NCBI RefSeq assembly: GCF_000166055.1
Contig: NC_014664.1
Span: 2,511,501 to 2,575,500 of the forward strand
DNA: 64,000 nt
Direction: 5' to 3'
Source of the DNA: Rhodomicrobium vannielii ATCC 17100
Lineage (GTDB): Bacteria; Pseudomonadota; Alphaproteobacteria; Rhizobiales; Rhodomicrobiaceae
The translations under genes were made by a program, and so were the position numbers. The notes under the pieces are model-generated. The model had not been told where the DNA came from. It searched no databases and saw only the letters and a program-made list of their open reading frames with translations. Within the stretch, counting starts at the first letter, position 1, and every line of letters starts with the position of its first letter. Positions 45,717 to 54,921 of the stretch are shown piece by piece.

Positions 45717-45901
45717 GCGCCGATCATCCCCGCCGACACGCCGTTCGAGGGCGGCGGCGAGGCACGCGTCGACCGCTAACCATCCAGATAGAAGCGCGCC
45801 GACATCATCCGCGAAGATAAGGCACGAGAAACGCAGGCGTTGCTTGCGTGGGGCCGTCCAGGTTGCTAACCAAAACGCGGGGCAACAGAGGGGACGGACG
45901 C

Positions 45902-47302
45902 ATGCAACCGGCAGAAGCAGGCGTTTCTCTGGCAGTTTGGCAGGGTTGGGGCGTGATCTCCGTGATGGCCGCGCTCATCGCGCTGCTCGCGACGGTGCTT
46001 GCATGGCTCTTGCCGTTTCCCGACCGCTCGCTATCGACCCAGCTTGCGAACTACCCGGACCGCATGGCGCTGAAGGATCGGCTTGGCGCGGCGTCGCCGT
46101 TCGATGCCTGGCTCGTAACCATGCGGCGACTGGGAGAATGGCTCGACGACTGGTTCGGCGCGCCCTTCAGTGGCCAGTCCTTCGAGCGCTGCCTCGCCAT
46201 CGCGTTCATTTTCCCGATCTCGCTTCTCACCCTCACGCTCATCACGAACGGCATCGCGATCGAGAAGATCTCGTGGCTTCAGGTGCTCGTCTTCGCCGCC
46301 GCTTTCGTGTTGATCGCATCCGTGATCCTCGTCGCGTTCCGCAACCTCGTGCGCCTGATCGAGCACGCCTGGACCACTTTCGGCGGCGACAGCGCACTCG
46401 CGGAAACCATCTCGCGCGTCGTGCTCGGCGGTTTTGCTTTCATGATCGCGTTTTCGATCGCTTTCGCGGTGGCGTCCGCCTTTTCCGGTCATCAGAACAA
46501 CGCGACCTCTGTAATGGGTGCGATGGCTGGCGGGTTCGCGCTGGCCTTCGGGCTGACGATGGCGTTCGCGCTGGCGGGCGCGGTGCTGTTTTCGATCACG
46601 GTGGCGGTACTCGCGGGCGCGGCGCTGGCCTTCGCGAGCGAGTTCACGTTTCTCCTGTTCCTGTTTTTCATCCTGCTTCCGATTACCAACGCGTCGGTGG
46701 ACTGGCTGTCATGGGCGGCAACCCGCACTCTCATCCGCAAGGAGGAGACCGCCGAACCGAACCTGAAGGGCCGCGTCACGGTGTTCGGCGTAATCGTCGG
46801 CACGTTCCTCTCGGGCTTGCTGCTCATGATCGTTCTGGCGCTGGTCCTGCCCAACACGCTCGAAGTGCTGAACCTCGCGCTTACCTCCGCCGATCTGCCG
46901 CGCTTCAACTGGGAAGCGCTGATGAACAAGGCGCTGTATGCGCCATGGTCGGAGGGCCTGTTCGTGACCGGCATGCTGATGACGCCGCTCGTTCCCGCCG
47001 CGGTGCATCTCATCGTCGGGCTGAGCGGCGTGCTGGCGCGCTTCACGCCCGGTGCGCGGACGGTGGCGCAGAGCATTTCGGATCACCCTGAGGTGAGCCT
47101 GACCCAACAGGAGCAGGGGCCGGTGAAGATCACGCTGATCCTCGCGCGGCTCTGGTATCTGGTGGCGGCGATGGTGACGGTCGCGATCATCACCGGGACG
47201 GGCGCGCTCCTCTCTCTCATGCACGCTCCCGTCGGGCAATTCCTGTCGAGCGCCGCTGTGTGCGCGACGTCATGGAGCCACGGCAAGTGTGGCTGGTTCT
47301 GA
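45902..47302 (+). CDS. Polytopic membrane protein of unknown function
   Basis: 466 residues from the ATG at 45902 (AGAGGGGACGG upstream). About nine hydrophobic segments are visible, roughly at 14-35, 98-118, 125-145, 172-195, 203-225, 230-262, 300-328, 365-385 and 420-445. The cytoplasmic or periplasmic loops have no motif I recognise. It could be a transporter-like or envelope protein; I cannot assign a family. Confidence 0.65.
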   Translation: MQPAEAGVSLAVWQGWGVISVMAALIALLATVLAWLLPFPDRSLSTQLANYPDRMALKDRLGAASPFDAWLVTMRRLGEWLDDWFGAPFSGQSFERCLAIAFIFPISLLTLTLITNGIAIEKISWLQVLVFAAAFVLIASVILVAFRNLVRLIEHAWTTFGGDSALAETISRVVLGGFAFMIAFSIAFAVASAFSGHQNNATSVMGAMAGGFALAFGLTMAFALAGAVLFSITVAVLAGAALAFASEFTFLLFLFFILLPITNASVDWLSWAATRTLIRKEETAEPNLKGRVTVFGVIVGTFLSGLLLMIVLALVLPNTLEVLNLALTSADLPRFNWEALMNKALYAPWSEGLFVTGMLMTPLVPAAVHLIVGLSGVLARFTPGARTVAQSISDHPEVSLTQQEQGPVKITLILARLWYLVAAMVTVAIITGTGALLSLMHAPVGQFLSSAAVCATSWSHGKCGWF

Positions 47303-47352
47303 TTCGGCTCGGCCAAGGGCGGTTTATCCGCCTTCGGCCGAAGCTGAGCGCC

Positions 47353-47598
47353 TTAACGCCCTTGCGCGCCCGCTTTGTTTGCGTCCCGCTCTTTCAGTCC
47401 GGCGGCGCATGAGGGCTGCAAGTCTTTCTCATGGCTTTTCAGACAGGCGATGATGCGCCCGCCGCCCGGCATTACATCCGAACAGAATCTTGAATAATCC
47501 GCCTTGCAGACTTCCTTGAGATTGGCTTGCGCCATCGCGTAGCCGGAGCCGAGAACGGCAAGCGACAGCGTCGCCGAGAAAATCCAGAGCTTCTGCAT
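47353..47598 (-). CDS. Small secreted cysteine-rich repeat protein
   Basis: 81 residues. The signal peptide (MQKLWIFSATLSLAVLGSGYAMA) is followed by one Cys-rich unit: 'VCKADYSRFCSDVMPGGGRIIACLKSHEKDLQPSCAAGL', with four cysteines spaced as in the cysteine-rich GLG1 repeat seen in many alphaproteobacterial periplasmic proteins. Function unknown. AAAGGAG lies 6 bases before the ATG. Convergent with the upstream membrane protein gene. Confidence 0.8.
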   Translation of the reverse strand: MQKLWIFSATLSLAVLGSGYAMAQANLKEVCKADYSRFCSDVMPGGGRIIACLKSHEKDLQPSCAAGLKERDANKAGAQGR

Positions 47599-47673
47599 GA
47601 TTTCTCCTTTGAATTGAAATGCCTTGGCTAAGCGCCATCTTAGGAGGCGGTGTGACAGCAAGAGGGTTTTCGG

Positions 47674-49248
47674 GTGGCTGTGGGCAACAAAAGCGTAACA
47701 AGCAATCTCAAAGCCCTGGTCGGCGCTTTCGCCTTGATCGGGCTTTTCTGTCAAGCGGCGGCGGCGCAGGAGCTTCCTCCGGGCTATCCTCCCCACGGCG
47801 AGGCGGCGGAAAAGGCGGATAACAAGCGCGAAGCGCCGTCCGCCCCGTCGCAGGGCGGCGGCTTCGCGCAGCATTTACGCGCCGACAGCGTCACGCAGCA
47901 CACCATCACGCTCGACGGCAAGCCCTTCGCGTACAAGGCAACGGCGGGCACGTTGCCTCTCTTCGGGCCGAAGGGTGAGGTGGCGGCGAAGATGTTCTAC
48001 GTCGCGTATCAGGCCGCGAACGCCCCCGCGCGGCCGACGACTTTCGTCTTCAACGGTGGCCCCGGCGCGGCATCGGCCTTCCTGCATATCGCGGCGCTCG
48101 GTCCGCGCATCGTCCCGTTCGCGGAGAATGGAGCCGCGCCCGTCCGGCCGGTTCGTTTCGTGGACAACCCCGCCACGTGGCTCGCTTTCACCGACCTCGT
48201 CTTCATCGATCCCATCGGCACGGGCTACAGCCGCGCTACCGGCGGCGGCGACGACAAGGAGGCCGCGTTCTGGGGCGACGATAAGGACGCGAACTCGGTC
48301 GCCGCGTTCATCAGGGTCTGGCTCGCGCGGAACGGTGGAAGCCTCGCGCCGGTCTATCTCGCGGGCGAAAGCTATGGCGGATTGCGCGCGACGATCCTTG
48401 CTGAAAAGCTCCTTGATGACGGGCTCGACGTGCGGGGCGCGGTGTTGATCTCGCCCGCGCTCGACTTTCCGCTTCTGCGCGCCAACCAGTTTAATATCCT
48501 GCCGCTGACATTCGACCTTCCCTCGCTCGCGGTCGCGGCCGCCGAATTGAAGGACGGAGCGAAGACGCCGGTCGAAGACATCGCGCGCGAGGCCGAAACC
48601 TTCGCCGAGACCGACTATCTCGTGCATGTCACGCGCGGGCGAGCGCCGAACGACGCCATCGCGGCGAGGGTCGCGAAGCTGACTGGGCTATCGCCGGAGA
48701 TCGTCGCCCGCAATCAGGGGCGCGCGCCGGACCACGTCTTCTTCGACGAATTTGAGCGCGCGACAAACCGCAGGCTGAGCCGCTACGATGCCACCGTCAG
48801 CGCGCCGCTTCCCATGCCCGCACGATCCGACAGGTTCGACGTGATCCTCGACGGCGCTTCGAGCGTGCTGGCACCCGCTGCCGCGACCTACATCGCCCAG
48901 GATTTGGCGTTTCGCACCGACCTCGATTATCGCCTGCTGAACGACACGGCCAATCGCCGCTGGGCGGGCGACAAGAAGCGGACTCACGAAACGAGCGGTC
49001 CCGAACTTCTCGAACGGGCGCGCACGCAAAACCCCGCGCTCAAGGTCTTCATCGCGCACGGCTACACCGACCTCGTCACGCCCTACGCGCTGTCGAAATA
49101 TCTGATCGGGCAGCTTCGACCGATCGACGGCGCCGCCCCTGTGGAACTGCATGTCTATCGCGGCGGGCATATGATGTATTTCCGAGCCCCGTCGCGCGAT
49201 GCGCTCACCCGCGACGTGCGGCGCATGTATGAAACCCCACAAAGATAG
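47674..49248 (+). CDS. Serine carboxypeptidase-like peptidase S10
   Basis: 524 residues with a signal peptide ending near residue 31 ('AAAAQE'). The S10 catalytic triad is visible: Ser233 in 'LAGESYGG', Asp466 in 'HGYTDLVTPY' and His499 in 'RGGHMMYF'. 'NGGPGAAS' supplies the oxyanion loop. These periplasmic enzymes remove C-terminal residues from peptides at acidic pH and are sporadic in bacteria. The start is a GTG with AGAGGG upstream. A hairpin at 49304-49335 lies after the stop. Confidence 0.9.
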   Translation: MAVGNKSVTSNLKALVGAFALIGLFCQAAAAQELPPGYPPHGEAAEKADNKREAPSAPSQGGGFAQHLRADSVTQHTITLDGKPFAYKATAGTLPLFGPKGEVAAKMFYVAYQAANAPARPTTFVFNGGPGAASAFLHIAALGPRIVPFAENGAAPVRPVRFVDNPATWLAFTDLVFIDPIGTGYSRATGGGDDKEAAFWGDDKDANSVAAFIRVWLARNGGSLAPVYLAGESYGGLRATILAEKLLDDGLDVRGAVLISPALDFPLLRANQFNILPLTFDLPSLAVAAAELKDGAKTPVEDIAREAETFAETDYLVHVTRGRAPNDAIAARVAKLTGLSPEIVARNQGRAPDHVFFDEFERATNRRLSRYDATVSAPLPMPARSDRFDVILDGASSVLAPAAATYIAQDLAFRTDLDYRLLNDTANRRWAGDKKRTHETSGPELLERARTQNPALKVFIAHGYTDLVTPYALSKYLIGQLRPIDGAAPVELHVYRGGHMMYFRAPSRDALTRDVRRMYETPQR

Positions 49249-49303
49249 CGCCGTCTTTGGGTGCTAAAAACATCACATAAGCGAACGAAAATTACACAGA
49301 GCA

Positions 49304-49335
49304 GCGGGATTTGATACGATTCGATAGAATCCCGC
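49304..49335 (+). other. Stem-loop after the S10 peptidase gene
   Basis: GCGGGATT and AATCCCGC form a perfect 8-bp stem with a 16-base loop. The downstream bases are C/T-rich but not a T run, so termination strength is unclear. Confidence 0.5.
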
Positions 49336-49377
49336 CTCCGCTCCCTTTAAATTATCGAGTCAATAGGGAGGTGGGGC

Positions 49378-49698
49378 ATGAAAAAAATACTGCTCATAAG
49401 CGCACTTTTGACCGTGGCGGGCATCGCGGAAGCGAACGCTCAGGCATCTGGCAGCTTTTACGGCGGCGCGGTGAACCGTAACAGCGTTTCGGGAGCGTCC
49501 GGCGCGGGCCACGCTGCGGCCGCGGGCTTCGGGCTTCTCGCGTCGCGCGGCTGCTGGGCCGACGCGAATGTCGGCTGTAACGCGACCCCGATGGCCGGGT
49601 ATCAGGAAGAACCGGCGGCGGCTGCCGTGTCGACTGAAGATCCGCCGGCGGCTGCTCCTGCGGCAGATGCGAAGCCGGCGAAGAAGGCCGGGAAATAG
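49378..49698 (+). CDS. Small secreted protein, unknown function
   Basis: 106 residues. Signal peptide MKKILLISALLTVAGIAEANA, then a Gly/Ser/Ala-rich segment, a Cys pair in 'RGCWADANVGCNATP' and a Pro/Ala/Lys-rich tail ending 'KPAKKAGK'. GGGAGGTGGGGC precedes the ATG. No family recognised; the low-complexity tail suggests a cell-wall or surface-interacting protein. Confidence 0.7.
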   Translation: MKKILLISALLTVAGIAEANAQASGSFYGGAVNRNSVSGASGAGHAAAAGFGLLASRGCWADANVGCNATPMAGYQEEPAAAAVSTEDPPAAAPAADAKPAKKAGK

Positions 49699-49799
49699 AG
49701 AGCGAAGCAAGCGCGCGATCAAAAGATCGCGCGCGATGAACCGCAGCGCCCGTCCAAGCGTTGGCAGCACAATCAACCCGCTGCCGCCGCGAGGGCTTC

Positions 49800-50642
49800 A
49801 TGATTTTTCCGAGTGCCGATCAGACGAGCGCCGCCGTCGCGCTGCATTACAACGAACTCGACGGTTTTTACCGCGAAATCTGGGGCGATCACGTCCATCA
49901 CGGATATTGGCGCACCGGGCGCGAGACGAGCGCGGAAGCCGCCGAGGCGCTGAGCGCTCTCGTCGCGGAACGGCTTGGCCTCGGGCGCGGAATGCGCGTC
50001 TGCGACATCGGCTGCGGCTATGGCGAAACGGCGCGGCTGTTCGCCTCGCGCTACGGTGTGGCACTCGACGGCGTGACGATATCCGAAAGCCAGTTTCAGA
50101 TGGCAGCGGCGCGAAACGCTCCCGGCGTCTCGATCTCGCTGTGCGACTGGCTTCAAAACGGGTTCGCGGATGCGAGCTTCGACCGCGCCTACGCCATCGA
50201 AAGCTCGGAGCATATCGCGGACAAGGCGCGCTTTTTCGCGGAAGCACATCGCGTGCTGCGTCCCGGCGGACGGCTCGCGGTCTGCGCGTGGCTGGCGAAA
50301 AGCGGCGCGCTCGGGCGTGTCGACGGCATCCTTCTCGAACGCATCTGCCGCTACGGTCGACTCCCCGGCATGGGCACCGAGGAGGATTATTGCGCGCTGG
50401 CAAAGGGCGCGGGCTTCAGCGTTGCGCGCGTTGACGACATCAGCGGGCAGGTGAGCCGCACCTGGGCGATCTGCATCCGCCGCAGCCTCGCCAAGCTCGC
50501 AAGCGACCGCCGCTACCGCGCGTTCCTGCTTGACGGCGGCGCGCACAACAAGGCGTTCGCGGCGACGTTATTCCTCATCCTCGCCGCCTACCGGACCGGC
50601 GCGATGCGCTATTGCGTCTTCACCTTCGAGAAGGCGGCCTGA
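49800..50642 (+). CDS. SAM-dependent methyltransferase, tocopherol/sterol MT-like
   Basis: 280 residues from the ATG at 49800 (GCGAGGG upstream). Motif I 'RVCDIGCGYGETARLFA', the 'GVTISESQFQMA' loop, 'DRAYAIESSEHIADKARFFAEAHRVLRPGGRLAV' and 'GAGFSVARVDDIS' resemble the gamma-tocopherol / sterol methyltransferase branch of class I enzymes. The substrate may be a lipid, quinone or carotenoid-like small molecule. Its neighbours do not settle it. Confidence 0.82.
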   Translation: MIFPSADQTSAAVALHYNELDGFYREIWGDHVHHGYWRTGRETSAEAAEALSALVAERLGLGRGMRVCDIGCGYGETARLFASRYGVALDGVTISESQFQMAAARNAPGVSISLCDWLQNGFADASFDRAYAIESSEHIADKARFFAEAHRVLRPGGRLAVCAWLAKSGALGRVDGILLERICRYGRLPGMGTEEDYCALAKGAGFSVARVDDISGQVSRTWAICIRRSLAKLASDRRYRAFLLDGGAHNKAFAATLFLILAAYRTGAMRYCVFTFEKAA

Positions 50643-50679
50643 GCATCCGCCCCCGGCAGCGCCGCAGCCGAGCCGGTCT

Positions 50680-51096
50680 TCATTTCCCGCTGCAGGGAAA
50701 GCCGGAGCGCAGCGCCGCCATCGCGACCGTGGTGAACGGCTCGGTCTGGCGCGCCGGGTTCAGGCGCGCGAAGCGGTCGAAAATCTGGATGAGATGCAGG
50801 AGCGAGACGCCTTCGGGCACGCAGACCTGCAACAGCGGATCGCGGTCCGTCTCCAGCCGCGTGATGAGGAGTTGCTGAACGGTGAGGAACGCGCCCCAGC
50901 AATTGCCCGTCGCGAATGTGTCTTCGAGTTCGAGTTCGTCTGGATTGCTGCCCGGCTTCGCCAACCGCAGGATCGGCTTGCAGTCCGCGAGCATGTCGGC
51001 GGCAGTGTAACCGTCGTCCGCCTGAACCGCGCCAGTCATCGCGAGCCAAAATATCGCCAGTACGGCGGCAATCCACCGTCTTACAGCCCGACTCAT
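50680..51096 (-). CDS. Rap1a/Tai family protein
   Basis: 138 residues with a signal peptide (about 1-26, 'LAMTGAVQA|DD'). The mature protein has the Rap1a fold features: 'TAADMLADCKPIL', 'NCWGAFLTVQQLL' and 'VCVPEGVSLLHLIQIFDRFARLNP' with conserved Cys. In Serratia the Rap1a family includes periplasmic immunity proteins against type VI amidase effectors. No effector gene is beside it, so this is probably an orphan immunity or a periplasmic housekeeping relative. A GGGGGACATC-type site precedes the ATG. Confidence 0.8.
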   Translation of the reverse strand: MSRAVRRWIAAVLAIFWLAMTGAVQADDGYTAADMLADCKPILRLAKPGSNPDELELEDTFATGNCWGAFLTVQQLLITRLETDRDPLLQVCVPEGVSLLHLIQIFDRFARLNPARQTEPFTTVAMAALRSGFPCSGK

Positions 51097-51215
51097 TGAT
51101 GTCCCCCGTCGCCAGAGCGCCAGTCATGGCCCCTTCGCCCATGTTGGCGCGCTTGTCAATCCGCAGTGCGCGCCTGTCACCCATGCAATGAGGCGGCGCT
51201 CAAACGCGACCGCGC

Positions 51216-52691
51216 TTACGGTGCGGCCACGGTTTCGCTGACTTCCCCGCTGGATGGAGCCTCAGCCGACTCCGGTTCCGCCTGGGCCTCTTCGCGGCGC
51301 ACACGAATAACCGTCACGGTGCAGCCCGCTTCGGACGCCACCTTTGCGGACACGCTGCCGAGCAGCGAGCGCCGGAACGAATTGCGCCGCGCGCCGAGAA
51401 GGATCTGGTCCACCTTGTTCTGTTCGGCGTAATGGAGAATTGCGGACGCCGGGTCCGTCGCCTCCAGCACGTGAAAGGTGATCTGCCCTTCCTTCAGCTT
51501 CAGCGGCTGCGCCCAATCCTGTAGCTGCACGAGGCGGTTCACATGCTTGTTATGGCCAGCCTCGTCGAGCGTGGTGTCGCGCGTGGCGATATAGCTCGTC
51601 TTCAGCACGTTGAGGCATGCAAGTCGCGCGGACGGAAGCTGCGCGAGCGCGCGCCCGGCTGCCTCGCGCACGGCCTCGTTCGTCTCCTTCGAGGCTTCCG
51701 AAAGATCGACCGCCACGGCGATGATGGGCGCGGCGGCCAGCCGCTTGTAAACCGTTTGCGGCGCGACGGGCGCTTTCCGCTCTGGCGGATTGAAACGTCG
51801 TTTGACGCGCGTCCAGAACGAATCCGTAGCGGTCCGCTCCGAGCGCGCGGTAAGCCGGATCTGGTCATAATGCGATAGCTCGAAAGCGAGTTGCGCGGCG
51901 GTCGGATAGCGCCAGGCCGGCTCGACTTCGAGGCAGCGCAGCACGATCTCCTGCAACCACAGCGGATAATCCTTGCGCAAGTTTCGCGGCGGCTTGGGAT
52001 CGCGCCAGAGCCGCTTCTTCATGGTGCTGAGCCGCTCGCTCTCGCCGAAGGGGCGCACACCCGTCGAGAAGAAATAGAGCAGCACGCCGAGCGCGAACTG
52101 GTCGCTGCGCGGATCGGTTCGCACGCCCAGAAGCTGCTCCGGCGCCATGTAGGGCGCGGTGCCGTAGGGCAAGCGGAATTCTTCCTGCATCAGGTCCGGC
52201 AATTGCTGGTGATGCGACAGGCCGAAATCGAGCAGCACCGCCTCGCCCGTTTCGCGGAACAGGATGTTGCTCGGCTTGATGTCGAGGTGGATGACGTGCT
52301 GGCGATGGAGATCGTCGAGCGCGGTGGCGATCTTCCAGCCGATGTCCGCGACTTCATCATACGGCAGCGGCAGCTCGGAGAGGCGCGGCAGCAGCGACCG
52401 GCCCGGCAGCCGCTCCATCACAATGAACGGATGCAGCGCGAAGTCGCCCGCCGCGATGAAGCGCGGCACATGCGGGCCAGACAGGCGCGGCATGATCATC
52501 TGCTCCATCTCGAAGCTCACGATCGCCGCCGGGTCTTGCCCTTCGCCGAGCACGGGAACCTTCATGAGCATCGGCACGTCGATGCCCGGCTTCGTGACGC
52601 TCCACAGCCGCGCCATGCCGCCCTTGTGGATCAGTTCCTCAAGTACGAAGCCGTCGAGCACGTCGCCGCGTTGGAGGGTGGGTTTCGCCAT
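51216..52691 (-). CDS. Ser/Thr protein kinase fused to a UspA domain
   Basis: 491 residues. N-terminal Hanks-type kinase (about 15-275): Lys44 in 'MLMKVPVL', Glu61/Glu63 in the C helix, catalytic 'HLDIKPSN' with Asp137 and Asn142, Asp155 of DFG, and 'APE' at 183-185, so it should be active. The activation segment lacks the usual phosphorylatable Thr cluster but has Thr178 in 'GTAPYMAPE'. A C-terminal universal stress protein domain (about 322-465) with 'LGARRNSFRRSLLGSVSAKV' may bind nucleotide. No transmembrane segment. A metallophosphatase gene ends 6 bases before it, so the two are co-transcribed. Confidence 0.9.
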   Translation of the reverse strand: MAKPTLQRGDVLDGFVLEELIHKGGMARLWSVTKPGIDVPMLMKVPVLGEGQDPAAIVSFEMEQMIMPRLSGPHVPRFIAAGDFALHPFIVMERLPGRSLLPRLSELPLPYDEVADIGWKIATALDDLHRQHVIHLDIKPSNILFRETGEAVLLDFGLSHHQQLPDLMQEEFRLPYGTAPYMAPEQLLGVRTDPRSDQFALGVLLYFFSTGVRPFGESERLSTMKKRLWRDPKPPRNLRKDYPLWLQEIVLRCLEVEPAWRYPTAAQLAFELSHYDQIRLTARSERTATDSFWTRVKRRFNPPERKAPVAPQTVYKRLAAAPIIAVAVDLSEASKETNEAVREAAGRALAQLPSARLACLNVLKTSYIATRDTTLDEAGHNKHVNRLVQLQDWAQPLKLKEGQITFHVLEATDPASAILHYAEQNKVDQILLGARRNSFRRSLLGSVSAKVASEAGCTVTVIRVRREEAQAEPESAEAPSSGEVSETVAAP

Positions 52692-52697
52692 GGCGCG

Positions 52698-53438
52698 TTA
52701 CCGTCCGATGAAGAGGCGTTCGGCGAAGAAATCGGGCAGGCGCGCGGCGCGGATCGTGGCGGCGGCTGACTCGATGTCGTAGGGCACGCGGACGTAGATG
52801 ATTTCCTTCTTTTCGGTGTCGAACAGGCCGTAGCAGGCGCGCGGATTGCCGTCGCGCGGCTGGCCGACGCTGCCCAGCACGGCGAGCCACCGGCGAAGTC
52901 CGTGCAGCGGCACGGCGACTTCCGTCACTGGGCTGAACGCGGTCATCTTCGCCGCGGGCGTGGTTGAGAAGATCGCGGGCTTGTGGGTATGGCCGCAGAA
53001 TGTCATGGGCGCCTGCGTGGAGCGGAGGCTGCGCGCGGCTTCTTCCACGGTGAGGACGTAGATCCACTTCGCGGGCTGGCTGGCGTCCGCGTGGACATAG
53101 AGGCGCCCCTCGTCGGACTGCTCCATCGGCAGTTCGGCGAGCCAGCGGCGCTCCACCTGCCCGAGCTTCCCGCGCGTCCAGTCGATGGCTTCCTGCGCTT
53201 CCGGGTTCAGGCGGATGGTGGGATCGTTAACGGCCGCATCGTGGTTACCCATGACGGCGATTGCGCCGCCCGCGACAAGCTCCATCGCCTTGTCGACGCA
53301 CCAGACCGGATCGGCGCCGTAGCCCACAAAATCGCCAAGTAGCACGTGGCGTTCCGCGCCGCGCGCTTTCGCATCGTCGAGGCACGCCGTGAACGCCTGC
53401 CGGTTCGCGTGGATGTCGGCCAGAAGCGCGATAAGCAT
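52698..53438 (-). CDS. Calcineurin-like metallophosphatase
   Basis: 246 residues from the ATG at 53438 (GGGAGAG upstream). The metal motifs of a calcineurin-like phosphoesterase are intact: 'ADIHANRQA' (Asp8, His10), 'LLGDFVGYGADP', 'VMGNHDAA' and 'CGHTHKP'. It resembles the small YfcE/PrpE-like branch. It is upstream of the kinase-UspA gene with 6 bases between them. A kinase and a phosphatase in one operon suggest opposing activities, though the phosphatase substrate could be a nucleotide or protein. Confidence 0.88.
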   Translation of the reverse strand: MLIALLADIHANRQAFTACLDDAKARGAERHVLLGDFVGYGADPVWCVDKAMELVAGGAIAVMGNHDAAVNDPTIRLNPEAQEAIDWTRGKLGQVERRWLAELPMEQSDEGRLYVHADASQPAKWIYVLTVEEAARSLRSTQAPMTFCGHTHKPAIFSTTPAAKMTAFSPVTEVAVPLHGLRRWLAVLGSVGQPRDGNPRACYGLFDTEKKEIIYVRVPYDIESAAATIRAARLPDFFAERLFIGR

Positions 53439-53637
53439 GGGCTCTCCCAAAGGGTTCGTTTTTAGATACCCTACAAAACTTTGCGGGGGCCTGTCTGTTC
53501 GATTTTCGTTTGGGGAAAGCCAGTTCGCGGTCTTTTCGTAGGGCTTCGGCCGAAACCATCTACACATTTTCTTGTTCGAGCGAGAACGCGACGAGGTTCC
53601 GAGCCGGCAGCGCCCGGTGCCCGTTTTGCCAGAAACC

Positions 53638-54267
53638 TTAGCGGTTGCCGCGTCGTTTCGGGCGAGGCTGCGGCTGCGGCGCGGGCGGTTCCTCGTCCGG
53701 GACCGCAACTGACGCGACCAGAGGTTCCACGGGCTGCAACTCGCAGCGCGCCTTCTGCAACTCGCGAATGGTCTGGGCGCGGAAGCTCTCCCCGCGAATC
53801 GGCGCGCGGATCGCCACGATGCCCGTTTCGCCCGGTGCGACGACGATATTCTGATCGTCGCCCTCCACGGTCTTTTCCGTGCTGGTCTCATCCGAAAGGC
53901 GATCCCGGCGGATCAGCAGCAGACGCACCTCCGACCTTTTCGAATCGGCTCCCGCGACGAGATAGAAGTTTTCGCCCGAGCGGGTCGAGACGGCCAGCGT
54001 CCAGGCCGGTTCGGACAGCGGGGCGCGGACGATCACGTTGCGGTCGGTGAGATCGTACAGGCAATAGGCCGTCACGACGTCCGGCGGCGAAAACGGCAGC
54101 GTCGGGGCAGACTTGCCGTCCGGCACCACGATGGCGTTACGTGGCATCGCCGCCGCAAGCCTAGACCATGCGTCCCCTTCGGCCAGCGACGATATGCCGA
54201 ACACCGCGAGGATATGAATAATGCCACCGGCGACGATGCCGCCGAGCACCCAGGGCCATTTTCCCAT
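53638..54267 (-). CDS. Membrane-anchored DUF1254-like protein
   Basis: About 209 residues. One N-terminal membrane segment (about 7-28) and a beta-rich body ('VVTAYCLYDLTDRNVIVRAPLSEPAWTLAVSTRSGENF') that resembles the C-terminal part of DUF1254 proteins. The tail is Pro/Arg-rich. It follows a DUF1214-like gene, the usual companion of DUF1254, with an 16-base gap. Function unknown; family called from memory of this pair in Hyphomicrobiales. GTG 54276 is an alternative start. Confidence 0.7.
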   Translation of the reverse strand: MGKWPWVLGGIVAGGIIHILAVFGISSLAEGDAWSRLAAAMPRNAIVVPDGKSAPTLPFSPPDVVTAYCLYDLTDRNVIVRAPLSEPAWTLAVSTRSGENFYLVAGADSKRSEVRLLLIRRDRLSDETSTEKTVEGDDQNIVVAPGETGIVAIRAPIRGESFRAQTIRELQKARCELQPVEPLVASVAVPDEEPPAPQPQPRPKRRGNR

Positions 54268-54283
54268 CACGAGCACCCCGCCA

Positions 54284-54862
54284 TCAGGAGCACTCCACGA
54301 GCGTGATCGTGGGCAGTACGCGACCGGCCGCGTTCAGCAGCACGTCGGGAGCGAGCGGGCGCAGGACGGTCAGGCGCAGCGCCACCCGCTCGCCCCGCTC
54401 CAATGGAAGCCAGTTGCCGGGCTGCACCTCGGGCGAGAGACGCACGACGAAGGCGCCGTCAGGGGCGGCGAGAATGTTGGCGCTCGAAAAACTGGAACGG
54501 CCGGTCTTGTTCGGCATCGTCTCGCCGTTCTTGCGGAAGGCGGCGATGTTCCACCAGAGCGCGGGGATGGCATAGCCCTTCACTTCATATGTGCAGTCGC
54601 CAGTGAGACGCGATCCGGCGCTGTCGCGCGTGGCGGTAAAAGTCATCGCGCTCGCAGCCGTGACCGGGAGCGAGCCTTCCCGCGCAATGTGCGCGATGGT
54701 GTAAGGATCGGCGTCGGCCGTCCCCTCACGAAGCCATAACGTCCACGGGCCGTGGCGCGCGGTGGTCGCGAAGAAGCCGCCGCTGACGGCGCGCCAGGTC
54801 GTGCCCAACCCCAGGATCAGGGCGATACTCGCAAACAGCAAGAACCGTGTGAGGAAGGGCAT
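54284..54862 (-). CDS. DUF1214-like protein
   Basis: 192 residues with an N-terminal signal or anchor (about 6-25). 'GPWTLWLREGTADADPYTIAHIAREGSLPVTAASAMTF' and 'WNIAAFRKNGETMPNKTGRSSFSSANI' match DUF1214. The partner DUF1254-like gene follows. The pair sits downstream of a class A penicillin-binding protein on the same strand. Function unknown, probably envelope. Confidence 0.8.
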   Translation of the reverse strand: MPFLTRFLLFASIALILGLGTTWRAVSGGFFATTARHGPWTLWLREGTADADPYTIAHIAREGSLPVTAASAMTFTATRDSAGSRLTGDCTYEVKGYAIPALWWNIAAFRKNGETMPNKTGRSSFSSANILAAPDGAFVVRLSPEVQPGNWLPLERGERVALRLTVLRPLAPDVLLNAAGRVLPTITLVECS

Positions 54863-54921
54863 GGTGGTGAACCTGACGAAGCGGCTTTACCGGACGGTGC
54901 GGAAGGCGGCGACTGCTATTG

